Source of the DNA: Gavia stellata
Lineage: Eukaryota > Chordata > Aves > Gaviiformes > Gaviidae
Direction: 5' to 3'
Assembly (NCBI RefSeq): GCF_030936135.1
Contig: NC_082637.1
Coordinates: 43,101,821 to 43,165,820, forward strand
Length of the DNA: 64,000 bases
Shown here: positions 35,301-58,114 of the stretch, piece after piece
Layout of the letters: each line of letters opens with the position of its first letter
Numbering within the stretch: position 1 is the stretch's first letter
Made by a program: the position numbers and the translations under genes
Notes under the pieces: generated by a model
Told to the model about the DNA's origin: nothing
Seen by the model: only the letters and a program-made list of their open reading frames with translations
Databases searched by the model: none

Positions 35301-36905
35301 GGGCCATGCCATAAATTTCAGGCAACTACAAATTTGCAATATTAACACAAGGTTTTAGTTTCTACTCTGATGTCAATAATTAGAAAACCACCTGGATTTT
35401 TCAAGGGAGGTACTAAAGTTCCCTTAACCAAAAAAAAAACCCCAAAACAACAAAAAAAAAAGACCAGGCTTTACTTTTTAAGACAATTAAAAATTAAGAT
35501 ACTGGCAGCCTACAACCTTGTCCAAGTTGGATAAAACTGTCATGCTAAGAATCATTCTGCATTCCAGTATGTTTCTTACACCCAATGTCTTCCCTATTAA
35601 GTGTTCCAAATTCCTCAAGAACATCATAAGCTTCTAAAACATGATGGTAAAAAAGTGTTGTTTTTTTTTAATGGTATGCAGAGCAATTTCCCGTTTTGCA
35701 GTTTGAATCTGCTAAATTTATTTGGAGTAATAGAGTAATTTTCACTACAGGTTCTTTGACATCTGTTACAGTTTGGCTTGCTGCCATGTTTTTAGCTGAT
35801 GGCCTCTTCTGCACTGAGACATTAACTTGCTCATGCAGTTTGTTTGAATCATTGTTTTTCTAATTCATCTACATTTAGAAGCCTGAGCTGAAAGTGGTTT
35901 TTAAGTACACATGGCAAAGGATCATGACAAAAAGCTTCACCTAACACACTATTCTCGTACTTGTCTCCTAGTATTGGTTAGTTTGGGTTCTTGTTGCAGC
36001 TAGGTATTGTGGGATAGACTATTGGGATCACACTAGTGTGAACTGTGAGCAAATGTAATGAATTGCAGGTATTTCGGAATGATAGACATCATTAGGCTTT
36101 GGCTGCTTCAGTGTAACTAACACATTTCTGTAGTATAAAGTTCAAACTAGATGTGAAGCTGTAATACACACACTCTGTCGTTACCAGCCTAGCAATCTTT
36201 GGAAACTTGCTTGCTCTGAAAGGTAGTAAAGGTTGTGTGTGATTGCTATTATCTCTGAATCTTTTTTATATTATGTAAAGACTTTATTTTGCTATGCAGA
36301 TTTTAGTATATGGCAATTGCAATACTGGATTTTTTTTCTCCAGTTGCATCAGTATCTTCATTGGAATCTCTTTATTTCAGAACAGAGCTGGGGACATCCA
36401 AGTTTCTCTTCCTGGCACGTTTCAATCCCAGGTGGTTGTGAATAACACCTTCTCTGCTCTTAGAGAGATACAAGAACTTCAGACTGCTGGGCAACAGTAC
36501 CAGCGAGGCTCACGGAAGGAAAATGAAGCTCAAGCAATTAACCAAAATAAAGAGGATAAGCCTCAAAATAGTACTCCAACATTCTCTGAGAGGAGAGTCA
36601 AACAAAATGAACACAGCAAAGGACAACACTCAGCAAGGCAGTTGGTTACTGGTTTGCATTCATTTTCTGATTCCAGTGTACCTATTAAAAGTAATGGTAG
36701 CAGAATATCCAGTGGTGCTTCTGGTGAAAAAAGCAAAACTTGTTCCTCAAAGAAATACATCCCTAGAGCAAATGAAACAGCAATTCCAAATGATGGAGCA
36801 AGAGGAGACCAAAGCAGACTGCAGACAATAAACCACTCTGGAACTGATACTGTAGGATCTGGCTCTGAAATACAAGAAAGTATCCAAAGTGTAACCAGCT
36901 TTTGA
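11073..36905 (+). CDS. CEP78: CEP78, centrosomal protein of 78 kDa (15 coding exons)
   Basis: CEP78 is a centriole protein found at mature and distal centrioles. The family is reported to bind the DCAF1/VprBP E3 ligase complex, to restrain CP110 turnover and to act in ciliogenesis; human mutations cause cone-rod dystrophy with hearing loss. Fifteen GT-AG exons were placed: 11073-11325, 11547-11722, 12356-12428, 12966-13069, 13859-14033, 15958-16071, 16328-16392, 20836-20944, 22632-22767, 23717-23762, 24967-25110, 31138-31215, 32988-33154, 34672-34825, 36381-36905. They sum to 2319 nt, 772 codons plus stop, with every junction in frame. Residues 1 to about 320 form the leucine-rich-repeat half, with family motifs [12 protein letters not shown] and [13 protein letters not shown] basic linker follows with [13 protein letters not shown] at about 389-401. 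A coiled coil spans about 466-515, then the conserved block [20 protein letters not shown]. The tail (599-772) is Ser/Lys/Gln-rich and diverged. Human forms are about 690-720 residues, so this model is longer, mainly at the C-terminus. The start was chosen because MIESVK aligns with the mammalian start. Confidence 0.95.
11547..11722 (+). CDS. CEP78: CEP78 coding exon 2
   Basis: Encodes residues 85-143, including [12 protein letters not shown] and [16 protein letters not shown] at the start of the leucine-rich-repeat region. It ends on a codon boundary at AAG|GTGAG. Confidence 0.95.
12356..12428 (+). CDS. CEP78: CEP78 coding exon 3
   Basis: Encodes residues 144-167 plus one base. It contains [13 protein letters not shown], a leucine-rich-repeat segment strongly conserved in CEP78. 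Acceptor TCTGAAG, donor A|GTAAGT. Confidence 0.93.
12966..13069 (+). CDS. CEP78: CEP78 coding exon 4
   Basis: Encodes residues 168-202, including [20 protein letters not shown], the next leucine-rich repeat. The frame continues from exon 3 and ends on a codon boundary. Confidence 0.94.
13859..14033 (+). CDS. CEP78: CEP78 coding exon 5
   Basis: Encodes residues 203-260 plus one base. It contains [18 protein letters not shown] and [12 protein letters not shown], among the most conserved parts of the protein. The acceptor AAAG lies downstream of a CTTCTTTCTTTG tract. Confidence 0.95.
14034..15957 (+). other. CEP78 intron 5 with CR1 insertion
   Basis: This 1.9 kb intron is more than half occupied by a sense-orientation CR1 copy (14377-15470). 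The acceptor is preceded by an 18-base T run. No other feature was seen. Confidence 0.8.
14377..15470 (+). mobile_element. CR1 LINE, sense, internally deleted
   Basis: The 5' part encodes reverse-transcriptase fingers ([19 protein letters not shown], then [20 protein letters not shown] and NYRPVSLT). Near 14630 it jumps to the C-terminal region ([31 protein letters not shown]), so the palm with the catalytic YxDD motif is missing. The remainder runs, with frame breaks, through the [14 protein letters not shown] segment to a CAACCATTCTGTGATACTGTG tail. It is a dead copy. Confidence 0.93.
15958..16071 (+). CDS. CEP78: CEP78 coding exon 6
   Basis: Encodes residues 261-298 plus one base. It contains [18 protein letters not shown] and [14 protein letters not shown], the last clear leucine-rich repeats. 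The donor is G|GTATGT. Confidence 0.95.
16328..16392 (+). CDS. CEP78: CEP78 coding exon 7
   Basis: Encodes residues 299-320 ([20 protein letters not shown] and on) and ends on a codon boundary before GTATGT. It corresponds to the helical end of the repeat domain. Confidence 0.92.
17549..17629 (+). repeat. G/T-rich low-complexity stretch
   Basis: The stretch has TTTTGTTTTGTTGTGTTGTG followed by GTGGGTGTTGGTGG and a GGGGG/T-run segment. It is intronic. The composition is like the G/T-rich piece inside the CR1 copy at 19389-19481. Confidence 0.6.
19020..19540 (+). mobile_element. CR1 LINE 3' fragment, sense
   Basis: The copy is 5'-truncated and retains the C-terminal end of ORF2 ([39 protein letters not shown]), in one open frame for 117 codons. 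After the stop comes a G/T-rich stretch, then GGTTGGACTTGATGATCTTA and a GATTCTGTGATTCTGTGA tail. The open frame suggests it is one of the younger copies in the window. Confidence 0.93.
20836..20944 (+). CDS. CEP78: CEP78 coding exon 8
   Basis: Encodes residues 321-356 plus one base: [14 protein letters not shown], then basic [19 protein letters not shown]. This is the conserved linker after the repeat domain. The donor is G|GTAATA. Confidence 0.93.
20945..22631 (+). other. CEP78 intron 8
   Basis: This 1.7 kb AT-rich intron has a short CR1 tail fragment at 21901-21978 and a TTTTG repeat near 21655-21682. Nothing else was recognised. Confidence 0.7.
21901..21978 (+). mobile_element. CR1 LINE tail fragment with a 20-bp tandem duplication
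   Basis: Only the extreme 3' end is present. It begins GGTTGGACTTGATGATCTTA and ends in ATTCTGTGATTCTGTG. The unit TTACAGGTCTTTTCCAACCT is present twice in tandem (21919-21938 and 21939-21958). Apart from the duplication it is near-identical to the tail at 19481-19537. Confidence 0.92.
22632..22767 (+). CDS. CEP78: CEP78 coding exon 9
   Basis: Encodes residues 357-401 plus two bases. It contains [20 protein letters not shown], the conserved Pro-rich and basic motif of CEP78. The donor is AG|GTGAGG. Confidence 0.94.
23717..23762 (+). CDS. CEP78: CEP78 coding exon 10 (46 bp)
   Basis: A very short exon for residues 402-417 ([16 protein letters not shown] with the split first codon). It is poorly conserved, but the acceptor TTTAG, the donor CAG|GTACT and the phase (2 to 0) fit exons 9 and 11 exactly. 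Confidence 0.8.
23945..24755 (-). mobile_element. Probable old endogenous-retroviral solo LTR
   Basis: Read on the minus strand, this GC-rich island inside intron 10 has repeated phrases of the CCCATGG/CTGCAGCC type with CAGAGCAGG, a TATTTAAG box near 24588 and an AATAAA near 23949. It opens near TGTGTCAAGG (about 24752). This composition and order are typical of avian retroviral LTRs. No internal gag, pol or env was seen, and no target-site duplication was found by eye. It could instead be another interspersed repeat; the ends are approximate. Confidence 0.45.
24967..25110 (+). CDS. CEP78: CEP78 coding exon 11
   Basis: Encodes residues 418-465. It starts [17 protein letters not shown], aligning with the mammalian VTVTVES segment, and then has an acidic stretch (ETEDLDD). 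Both ends are on codon boundaries; the donor is CAG|GTAAGA. Confidence 0.93.
25251..25350 (-). mobile_element. CR1 LINE tail fragment, antisense
   Basis: TCATAGAATCGTAGAATGG followed by GGTTGGAAGGGACCTTAAAG is the reverse complement of a CR1 3' end. The CCATGGGCAGGGACACCTTC block marks its upstream part. It is 5'-truncated. Confidence 0.92.
26760..26990 (+). repeat. Diverged repeat copy A (pair with 31675-31820)
   Basis: The core GCACAGTTTCACGTTATGGC with AGAACC and AACTAACAA, followed by AATGTGAGGTCTATTTCCCC, recurs with substitutions about 4.8 kb downstream in the same orientation. The family was not recognised. The left edge is uncertain because similarity fades upstream of about 26890. 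Confidence 0.6.
27100..27875 (+). mobile_element. CR1 LINE 3' fragment, sense
   Basis: Starts within the C-terminal ORF2 region (the nucleotide equivalent of [11 protein letters not shown]), continues through [19 protein letters not shown] and [17 protein letters not shown] with frame breaks, and ends in CAACCTCAACCATTCTATAAT. It is 5'-truncated and inactive. Confidence 0.93.
29411..29434 (+). repeat. CATA microsatellite
   Basis: About five tandem CATA units run into CACCCACCC. A short simple repeat within intron 11. Confidence 0.8.
31138..31215 (+). CDS. CEP78: CEP78 coding exon 12
   Basis: Encodes residues 466-491 ([20 protein letters not shown] and on), strongly coiled-coil in character. 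It matches the mammalian LEECLKQLKEE segment. Both ends are on codon boundaries. Confidence 0.94.
31675..31820 (+). repeat. Diverged repeat copy B (pair with 26760-26990)
   Basis: GCGCAGTTTCACATTATGAC, AGAACCAAACTAACAATTTG and TTGTGAGGTCTATTTCCCCT match copy A with scattered substitutions. Both copies are in CEP78 introns in the same orientation, so they are either two insertions of one element or an old local duplication. Confidence 0.6.
32957..32978 (+). repeat. C22 homopolymer in a splice polypyrimidine tract
   Basis: Twenty-two consecutive C residues end nine bases before the exon 13 acceptor (TCTCCATAG). The run replaces most of the usual U-rich tract. The opposite strand is G22, able to form G-quadruplexes. 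The length may be inexact because such runs are error-prone in sequencing. Confidence 0.9.
32988..33154 (+). CDS. CEP78: CEP78 coding exon 13
   Basis: Encodes residues 492-546 plus two bases. It contains the end of the coiled coil ([20 protein letters not shown]) and the highly conserved [20 protein letters not shown]. The donor is GG|GTAGGT. Confidence 0.95.
33155..34671 (+). other. CEP78 intron 13
   Basis: This 1.5 kb intron shows no recognisable repeat, RNA gene or exon. It ends in a clean TTTATTTTACAG acceptor. Confidence 0.65.
34672..34825 (+). CDS. CEP78: CEP78 coding exon 14
   Basis: Encodes residues 547-598. [20 protein letters not shown] matches the conserved mammalian segment; the remainder ([12 protein letters not shown]) is less conserved. 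The donor is AAA|GTAAGT. Confidence 0.95.
34826..36380 (+). other. CEP78 intron 14
   Basis: This 1.6 kb AT-rich intron has an A-rich simple stretch at about 35430-35462. No other feature was recognised. Confidence 0.65.
36381..36905 (+). CDS. CEP78: CEP78 terminal coding exon 15
   Basis: Encodes residues 599-772 and the TGA stop. The start ([15 protein letters not shown]) aligns loosely with the mammalian tail. The rest is Ser-, Gln-, Lys- and Asn-rich, probably disordered, and not matched to mammalian CEP78 by eye. The frame is open for the whole 525 nt with the acceptor TTATTTCAG, which supports it being real. Confidence 0.88.
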   Translation, partial: NRAGDIQVSLPGTFQSQVVVNNTFSALREIQELQTAGQQYQRGSRKENEAQAINQNKEDKPQNSTPTFSERRVKQNEHSKGQHSARQLVTGLHSFSDSSVPIKSNGSRISSGASGEKSKTCSSKKYIPRANETAIPNDGARGDQSRLQTINHSGTDTVGSGSEIQESIQSVTSF

Positions 36906-37232
36906 AATGGTTCTAAAATGTTTCAACTGTTCTTTACACTTGCAAAATTTAAAAAAAAATTTGGATGCCTCAGTATAGTTTGTGAGTTTTTTGTAAAGTA
37001 ATGTAGACTTCGTGAACTTTTAAAGCATTGCTTGCTGTTTAGTATTCCTGTTTCACGTTTGCATCACTTTTCACTAGATTTTTATTTTTGGAAACGTGAT
37101 GCACTGGTAGAACGGTACCCTTCAGTTTGTACTACATAAAAAGGATTCCTGGCGTATGGATTTTATTGTGTATCGCAGATCTCGTTATAGAGTGTAAACT
37201 GTTTTGAGCTAATAAAATTAATTTGAGTACAA
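36906..37232 (+). other. CEP78: CEP78 3' UTR
   Basis: The 3' UTR is short and AT-rich, ending just after the AATAAA at 37211-37216. The cleavage position is estimated. Confidence 0.75.
37211..37216 (+). terminator. CEP78: CEP78 poly(A) signal AATAAA
   Basis: The first canonical AATAAA downstream of the stop, about 305 bases away, followed by T-rich DNA. Confidence 0.75.
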
Positions 37233-37432
37233 ATTTTGCTTTTCATTCATTTCCAGTATATTGCAATGGAAGTGGAAAAAATGGTTTTAGGGCAAACATC
37301 ATTTCATGCCTAACAGTGTGTGGGTATGACATTCCCAAAGGTAGTGGCAGTTTCAGATTTGAAAACGAGCCCCGAAACATCTCTAAAAGAAATACTTAAA
37401 TACAACCATTCTTCCTTATTGCTATGACTGCA

Positions 37433-37505
37433 GATCATAGAAGGACGTTGGAAGGGACCTCTAGGGGATGTCTGGTCCAACTCAATTAGGTTGCTCTCAG
37501 GACTT
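37433..37505 (-). mobile_element. CR1 LINE tail scrap, antisense
   Basis: GATCATAGAAGG with GTTGGAAGGGACCTCTAGGG, then TGGTCCAACTC, is the reverse complement of a CR1 3' end. Short and degraded. Confidence 0.75.
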
Positions 37506-40500
37506 AGAGAAATGTGAGAACATAAGCTAAAAGAGTATTTTTGTTTTAAAATGCCTGGGGTTTGCCCACCAGCAGCTTTTTCCTGTCCTTTTGCACAGGC
37601 AACTGATTTGCAGCTTCTGAACTATGGCATGGAATAACATAGATTTTGATTTGCCTAATGTGGGAAAAATCATATTGGTTTGCACCAGAAATAATAAGAA
37701 AATGCACTTCAGTATGGCCGTGAAAAATGAAGCAGTATCTTTCTTTGTATTTGTACGCTTGCCTGACTGCCATGAGAAGGCAATCAGTCAAGAGCCTAAT
37801 ATAATAATCACATAATTATTAGTTTCCTTCACTAAGTACTGTTTTGTATATAAATGGGAGTTCTGTAAAATTAAACTTACTAGCAAGGGTTGTAGAGATG
37901 AGAAAGATGTTAGAACAGTTAAATTTTAGGAAAGGTGTTTTTAAGCAACATAAAATTTGCATTGGGAAGAATGAAACAACCTAAACTGTTTTAGTTTAGG
38001 ATTTAAACCTAGATAATTTGGTTCAACAATGGGAGTGAATTTTGCTTTTGAATGAACCAGTCAATTTTATTTCCTTAAAATAACTTCCTTCTATGACTTT
38101 TTCACATGCACGTGCTTGTGTCAGTCCTGATTTAAAAGAAATTTCTAAAATTGCAGTAGTGAACTCTGGGAGATTGTGTAGTAGAATCTGACATACAACA
38201 CTTACCTTTACGAGAAGTTCAAATGTTGAAAACTCATCACATTGTGCAGTGGTCATGAAAAGCTGTCTTTTTTAAAAACATCAAATTTAAATAGTTTGCC
38301 TTTATCTCACTATTTACAATGTTAGGTGAGATTTTGTATGATGATAATATTTTAACCTGTTTGATACGGACTTTTTTCTTCTTGGCAACATGTATTCCAT
38401 TTGCAGAGTGAAGGGGGCAGAGGGTGATGGAGCAACAGGAGGTATTTTTCACATGCAGGAGTTAGGCAAGATGATTTGGGCTGAACTGGGGGGGAAAAAA
38501 AGTACTATGTAGCTTTCTTTTTATTCTGTCATGAGAGTTGTGGAACACAGATGATCTGTAGAAATTCCTGACTACAATTGCTTGACAATTATGAAGAAAC
38601 TCATGAATCCTCAAAGGGAATTTTTTTACTGAGCAAATAGTATGAGATTGCCTTAGCTATTGCAATATTGCACAAGTAATTGCACAATGAAAGTACATTA
38701 TTTATACAGACCTTGTCACTTCAGAATAACAGCAGGTAATATATTAATCTATGCAATTTTTTAGATATTCTCCCAAACATTTGAGGTCTGTTGCTTCAGT
38801 CATGAATCTTTGCTTGTGATTTTGATTTGATTGAACAATGACATGTAATCGGTTTCTTCAGCATTAAAATGCTATGTGTTCCCTTTTTAAAACTAAAACT
38901 CTAAAGCTAATCACTGTGAAATGGTGGATAAAATTACAAATTCAAAAGTGTTCAGATTTGTGAGATTAAGAATTACAAATCTGCTATTTGTCCTTAAAAA
39001 ATAGTATAAAGGACTTAAAACAGTTTATGTATTGTATGCCTATAAGCAGGTATGGCTATAAGCAGGTGGCATAAATACCTTTTATGTTAAATTCTACTAC
39101 TATTTGCTTTAAAAGTATGAATTATGTTAAAAATCATCATTTAATGCAAAATTGAGCAAGCAATATATAACTTAGGTGGCCATATTTTTTTTCAGTGGGA
39201 TTAGTATTCCACCCTTTTTTTGTTTAAATCAAAAACATGAAGCATTCTCCATCTCGTCACTGGTGCTGTTGTGTAGCATTCTTACTGTAAGAATCTGGAG
39301 TGCATATTTATATATAGTTGAAAGTTGGATCTGAAGTCAGTAGAGATAATGGATGTAAGTTATCTGAGGGAGAAGTATTTTTTAAGGCTATCATGAATAT
39401 TTCAAGGTTTTTACTAACTATTTAAAAATGCATTTCCAAAAAATATTTTGTATATATAAACAAAATTTTTGTATATACATTTAAGAATAAATTAATAAAA
39501 AGGAAAAAAATTGTATATACACATACATTTTAAATTACTATGAAACTGTTTTACCCTGAGTTTGGATATAAATTATTTCAACCTCTTGCTATTAGTTAAT
39601 GTTTTACATATTTATTTGCCTGTGTTCTTGTTTGACATAAAAGCCTGAAATCAATAGGCCAGCTATTTGCTAGAGAACCCATTATTGTTTACTTACAAAA
39701 CTCAGGCATTTTTCCCCTCTTCATTTGGGCTTCCCAAGCATTACTTTTCACACTTCATAATTGCATTATCTGGAGTGAGACCTCTGAAAAACCCTTGTCT
39801 GAACTACCTGCACCTTGTTTTAAGTCCCACCAAAACTTGCTGGTCTCACTAGTTTGCTGGACCAGACATCCCAGGTGCCTCCTGAAACAGCTGCCAGGTT
39901 GCTATGTAGTCAGAGTTATTTGTCTTTTAATAATGACGTCAGTTTGTCTGTTATTGTAGCAGACAGAGGACTCGTGTGCACTTGCTCTGCTCGAGTGAGC
40001 TGATTCTTTTCCAGCAGTAGTTGATGAAGGTTTTTCTGTCCAGCACATGAAGTCACGATGAACCCTACAAAAGTTCAATGAAAACTCTGAAACTTTATTT
40101 AACTATTACACTTTCTCGTATTTTTTTTTGTTTTGTTTTTCCAGTTACGCATCATACTAAATACAGTGCACTATGCTTTTGTGTTAATTACGCAAATCCA
40201 CATTTGTCTGCGGGGATTTGTGGCAGTTGAAGGATCAGGTTCTCTGTCAAATGCTGGAAACCAGGAGCATTCCTGGAAGTCATGGCTTTGAAAACTTGTA
40301 TTTTATGTTGGCTGACTATGAATATTGATATAATGAATTTATGGTTTTTGATGTAACAAAAATATTAAATCATAATTGCTCATAGCAAAATATTAAAATA
40401 GGAAAAATCTCAATTCAATAGAGACAAAACTCTGATGTAACCTTTACTATTCCTCTTCATTCTCTCCTATTGTAAAAGCATAATAATCCCTTGCATGTAG

Positions 40501-42084
40501 CAAAAATGGCCTATTCCGTGTCCAGGAAACTTTCTCGTTTATACATCCTTATCAATTTTATTTACTCCCCATCAAAGCACAATGTGAAATAGATTCTCTA
40601 AAGCTCTGGGTGGCAAGGCTTTCTGCACAGTTGTCCTCTGATCTCATGGGAGCTGCTATTTTTGACCCCTCTGGTCAGCATGGGACTTGCCTGAACTGAA
40701 AAAACTACAATACCTGGTATTTACTCCCCACACTCTTTGAGCCGGTACCAGCACCAGCTTGACTCGTTTCTATTTTTGTGGTCTAGTTCTTTTTGCCAGA
40801 GGTTTGAATTACACTTATAATTACAAAGTTTTAATTTACCTCGTGGTTTGTGCCACATAGTTAGGATTCAAGGTTGATCCTGCTTGGATGTCGAAGCGCT
40901 TCCCATAGTCGTGGCCAGGCTTCCTGACCTGAACCACCAACCTAAACTGTTTCTGACCGCTTCCACTACCCCTTCCTACCTAAGATACCTTCACCCCAAC
41001 AGGCTGGAGTTCGAAGCTGCCTCTCCAAGCAGACGTAACTACTCTGGGTTTAATATTGGGAAAAGCCCATATGAGGAGCCCATGTCTCTTAAGCCTGTTT
41101 CTATTTGAGACTCTAGTAAAAATAATTATATTGTGGTCACATCTATGTTGTTACTGAGCATTTCAGTTGAGGCTTCTATTTAATTAGAACTAATTTTAAT
41201 AATTAGAAGTAATGTAGTTCTTCTGGGTGTTGTGGTCTGAGACATACTTTAAAAATACCTTGGTATTTTGAAAAGCGTGTACTCAGCTTGTAATGTCCGT
41301 GAAGTTTGCTATTATCTCTTTAGAACTGAGGAGGGTTCTGGTGTCTTAGAGCAAGTTTGGTGGGTTTTTCTTAAGCTATAGCCATTATTGAAATGAAGGT
41401 TATCTTTGCTCTAAAGCCACTGTCTCTGTTTACAGTCTTTTAAACAAAATAACTTGCATAAGATGAAAATCTATTAACTAAATACCAGACTGGGCTGTAA
41501 TCTGTAAATTCTTTTTATCGTTCTAGGTATGACCTGGCTTGACAGAAAAAGGAACAAATTCAAGCACTCTTCAAGTCTTTCTTCAGTGAAATAATTTGCA
41601 ATGGAAAATGACCTTTTATATATATCTCAGTATTCACAAAATAATGGACATCCACAACTTCACTTCTGAAAAAAATGCAGATTTGGTATACAGATGATTA
41701 ATGTTGATGATGAACTCGGTGAACACACACAGGACTAAAGTGGGGTCAGCATTACTGGTAACACTGGGCAGACTAAGGCCTTCAAGAGCTGTGCTTTATG
41801 CAGCTACATATGAGAATCACGAATCTTGTCCAAGATACTTGAAAATTATGGGAGTCCGTAAAGCCCATCTGTTTTCAATCATACTTAACGGCTTGTTTTG
41901 TCAAAACAGATTTACTGCTACTGCCTTTAAAATAACTTCTGCAAACTGACGGTAAGGCAGTATGTCTCTCACCAAAAGGATTAGAAGAAATTGGATGAGC
42001 TAAAGTCTTTCCTTCAGTTACAGCAGTTTAATTGTATTAACTCTATGTTTTCAATGAGTTTACAACAAGGTATCTGGGGGAAGA

Positions 42085-42215
42085 ATGGTTCAGTATTGAG
42101 GGATATTAGCCTAGGATTTGGCAGACCTCGAGGCAAGTCCCAGCTCTGCTATCTATTCCGTGAAATTAATGAAGTTTCACTGCTTTCCTGGTTTTATTCC
42201 CTTTCTATGAAATCC
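42085..42215 (+). mobile_element. MIR-like tRNA-derived SINE relic
   Basis: The order of recognisable pieces follows MIR: TTGGCAGACC, CAAGTCCCAGCTCTGCTATC (compare the MIR core CCCGGCTCTGCCAC), GTGAAATTAATGAAGTTTCA, then TTATTCCCTTTCTATGAAAT (compare TCAGTTTCCTCATCTGTAAAAT). It is strongly diverged. MIR is an ancient amniote SINE, so a decayed copy in a bird is plausible. Confidence 0.5.
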
Positions 42216-42526
42216 AAATAGCAATTTGCCTGCAATGTGTTGTTTAGGGAAACAGCGCACAACACGCAGATACTTCTTCCGTGACAGAAGTCAGGGCTCC
42301 CGCTCCTCTACGAGGAAAGAATTTCACACGAAATATGGAAACATCTGGGTACTGTGCAACCACGTCTTTCCAGATGAAATACCACCTGACATTCACTGTA
42401 ACCATGGATTGCCATTTTCAATTTCTGACGTGTTCCATGCGGATTGCTTTTGGGACAAGCGTCCCAGCGCTGCAGCAGCAACTGCACGGGGAAAAACCAC
42501 AGCCGAGCTGCTGCAGGACGTCCTCT

Positions 42527-42549
42527 CACCCACCCACCCACCCACCCAC
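42527..42549 (+). repeat. CACC microsatellite
   Basis: Five to six CACC units in tandem at the left edge of the PSAT1 CpG island. Confidence 0.85.
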
Positions 42550-42898
42550 TCACGGGTGGACGCGCCGCGAAACCTTGACAAGGCTCCCCGAGGTTTTCCA
42601 AAGGCAAGGCACGCTTAAACCCCTTTCGCCGCTTGGAGTCCTTCCCCGGAACCCACCATTTTTGTCTTCTTCGGGTGAAAAAAGCCACTCGGCCGCGGCC
42701 CAGGCCGCGCTCGCGGTTTCGCGAAGGGGGATGCCGCCGGCGGAGGCGACAGCGCCGCGCGCGCGCGGAGGCGGGACCGCCTCGCGCGCTGCAATCCGCT
42801 GGCGCTGCAAACCGCTGGCGACGCCCCGCGTGCCGCTCCCCGCGCTCCGCCCCGCCCCGCCGCCCGCCTGATCACGCCGACTCCTCGTGGCCGCGCTG

Positions 42899-42989
42899 CC
42901 AATAGGCGGCCGGGGCGCTGCCGGGGGGCCAATGGGCGGGGCAGGCCGGCTGCAGCCCCGCCCCCTGGGTGTGTGTGACAGGAGCCAAT
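42899..42989 (+). promoter_or_regulatory. PSAT1: Three CCAAT-N-GGCGG elements
   Basis: CCAATAGGCGG (42899), CCAATGGGCGG (42929) and CCAATCGGCGG (42985) share strand and structure, at spacings of 30 and 56 bases. CCAAT is the NF-Y core and GGCGG is GC-box-like. Binding is inferred. Confidence 0.6.
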
Positions 42990-43010
42990 CGGCGGGCCGG
43001 CGGCGGAGGG

Positions 43011-43016
43011 TTTATA
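43011..43016 (+). promoter_or_regulatory. PSAT1: TATA-like box of PSAT1
   Basis: TTTATA stands alone in otherwise GC-rich promoter DNA, 22 bases after the last CCAAT box and about 123 bases before the ATG. Confidence 0.55.
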
Positions 43017-43046
43017 CTGGTGGGGGCCGCCGGCGCGGCTGGTGGG

Positions 43047-43125
43047 CAGCAGCAGCAGCGGCAGTAGGAGGAGGAGCGGGAGCAGGCAGCAGCAGCAGCA
43101 GCAGCAACAGCAGCAACAGCAGCAG
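43047..43125 (+). repeat. PSAT1: Interrupted CAG/CAA trinucleotide repeat in the PSAT1 5' UTR
   Basis: A (CAG)n stretch with a GGCAGTAGGAGGAGG interruption is followed by (CAG)n with CAA interruptions, ending 13 bases before the ATG. In the PSAT1 frame it reads mostly AGC and AAC (Ser/Asn) with no stop. Confidence 0.85.
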
Positions 43126-43138
43126 CGGAGGTGCCGTC

Positions 43139-58114
<14,976 letters not shown>

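Larger units (their letters stand above)
37233..42440. other. Intergenic region between CEP78 and PSAT1
   Basis: About 5.2 kb of mostly AT-rich DNA. It holds an antisense CR1 scrap at 37433-37505, an AT-rich low-complexity stretch at about 39430-39530 and a MIR-like SINE relic at 42085-42215. No gene was recognised. The 74-codon open frame at 40884-41108 has no family match or splice context. Confidence 0.65.

Noticed and set aside
36523-36831. Second open frame (102 codons) overlapping CEP78 exon 15, and a minus-strand one at 36563-36760
   Set aside because: These are shadows of the long coding exon in other frames.
40884-41108. 74-codon open frame in locally GC-richer DNA between the genes
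   Set aside because: No homology recognised and no splice or promoter signals around it.
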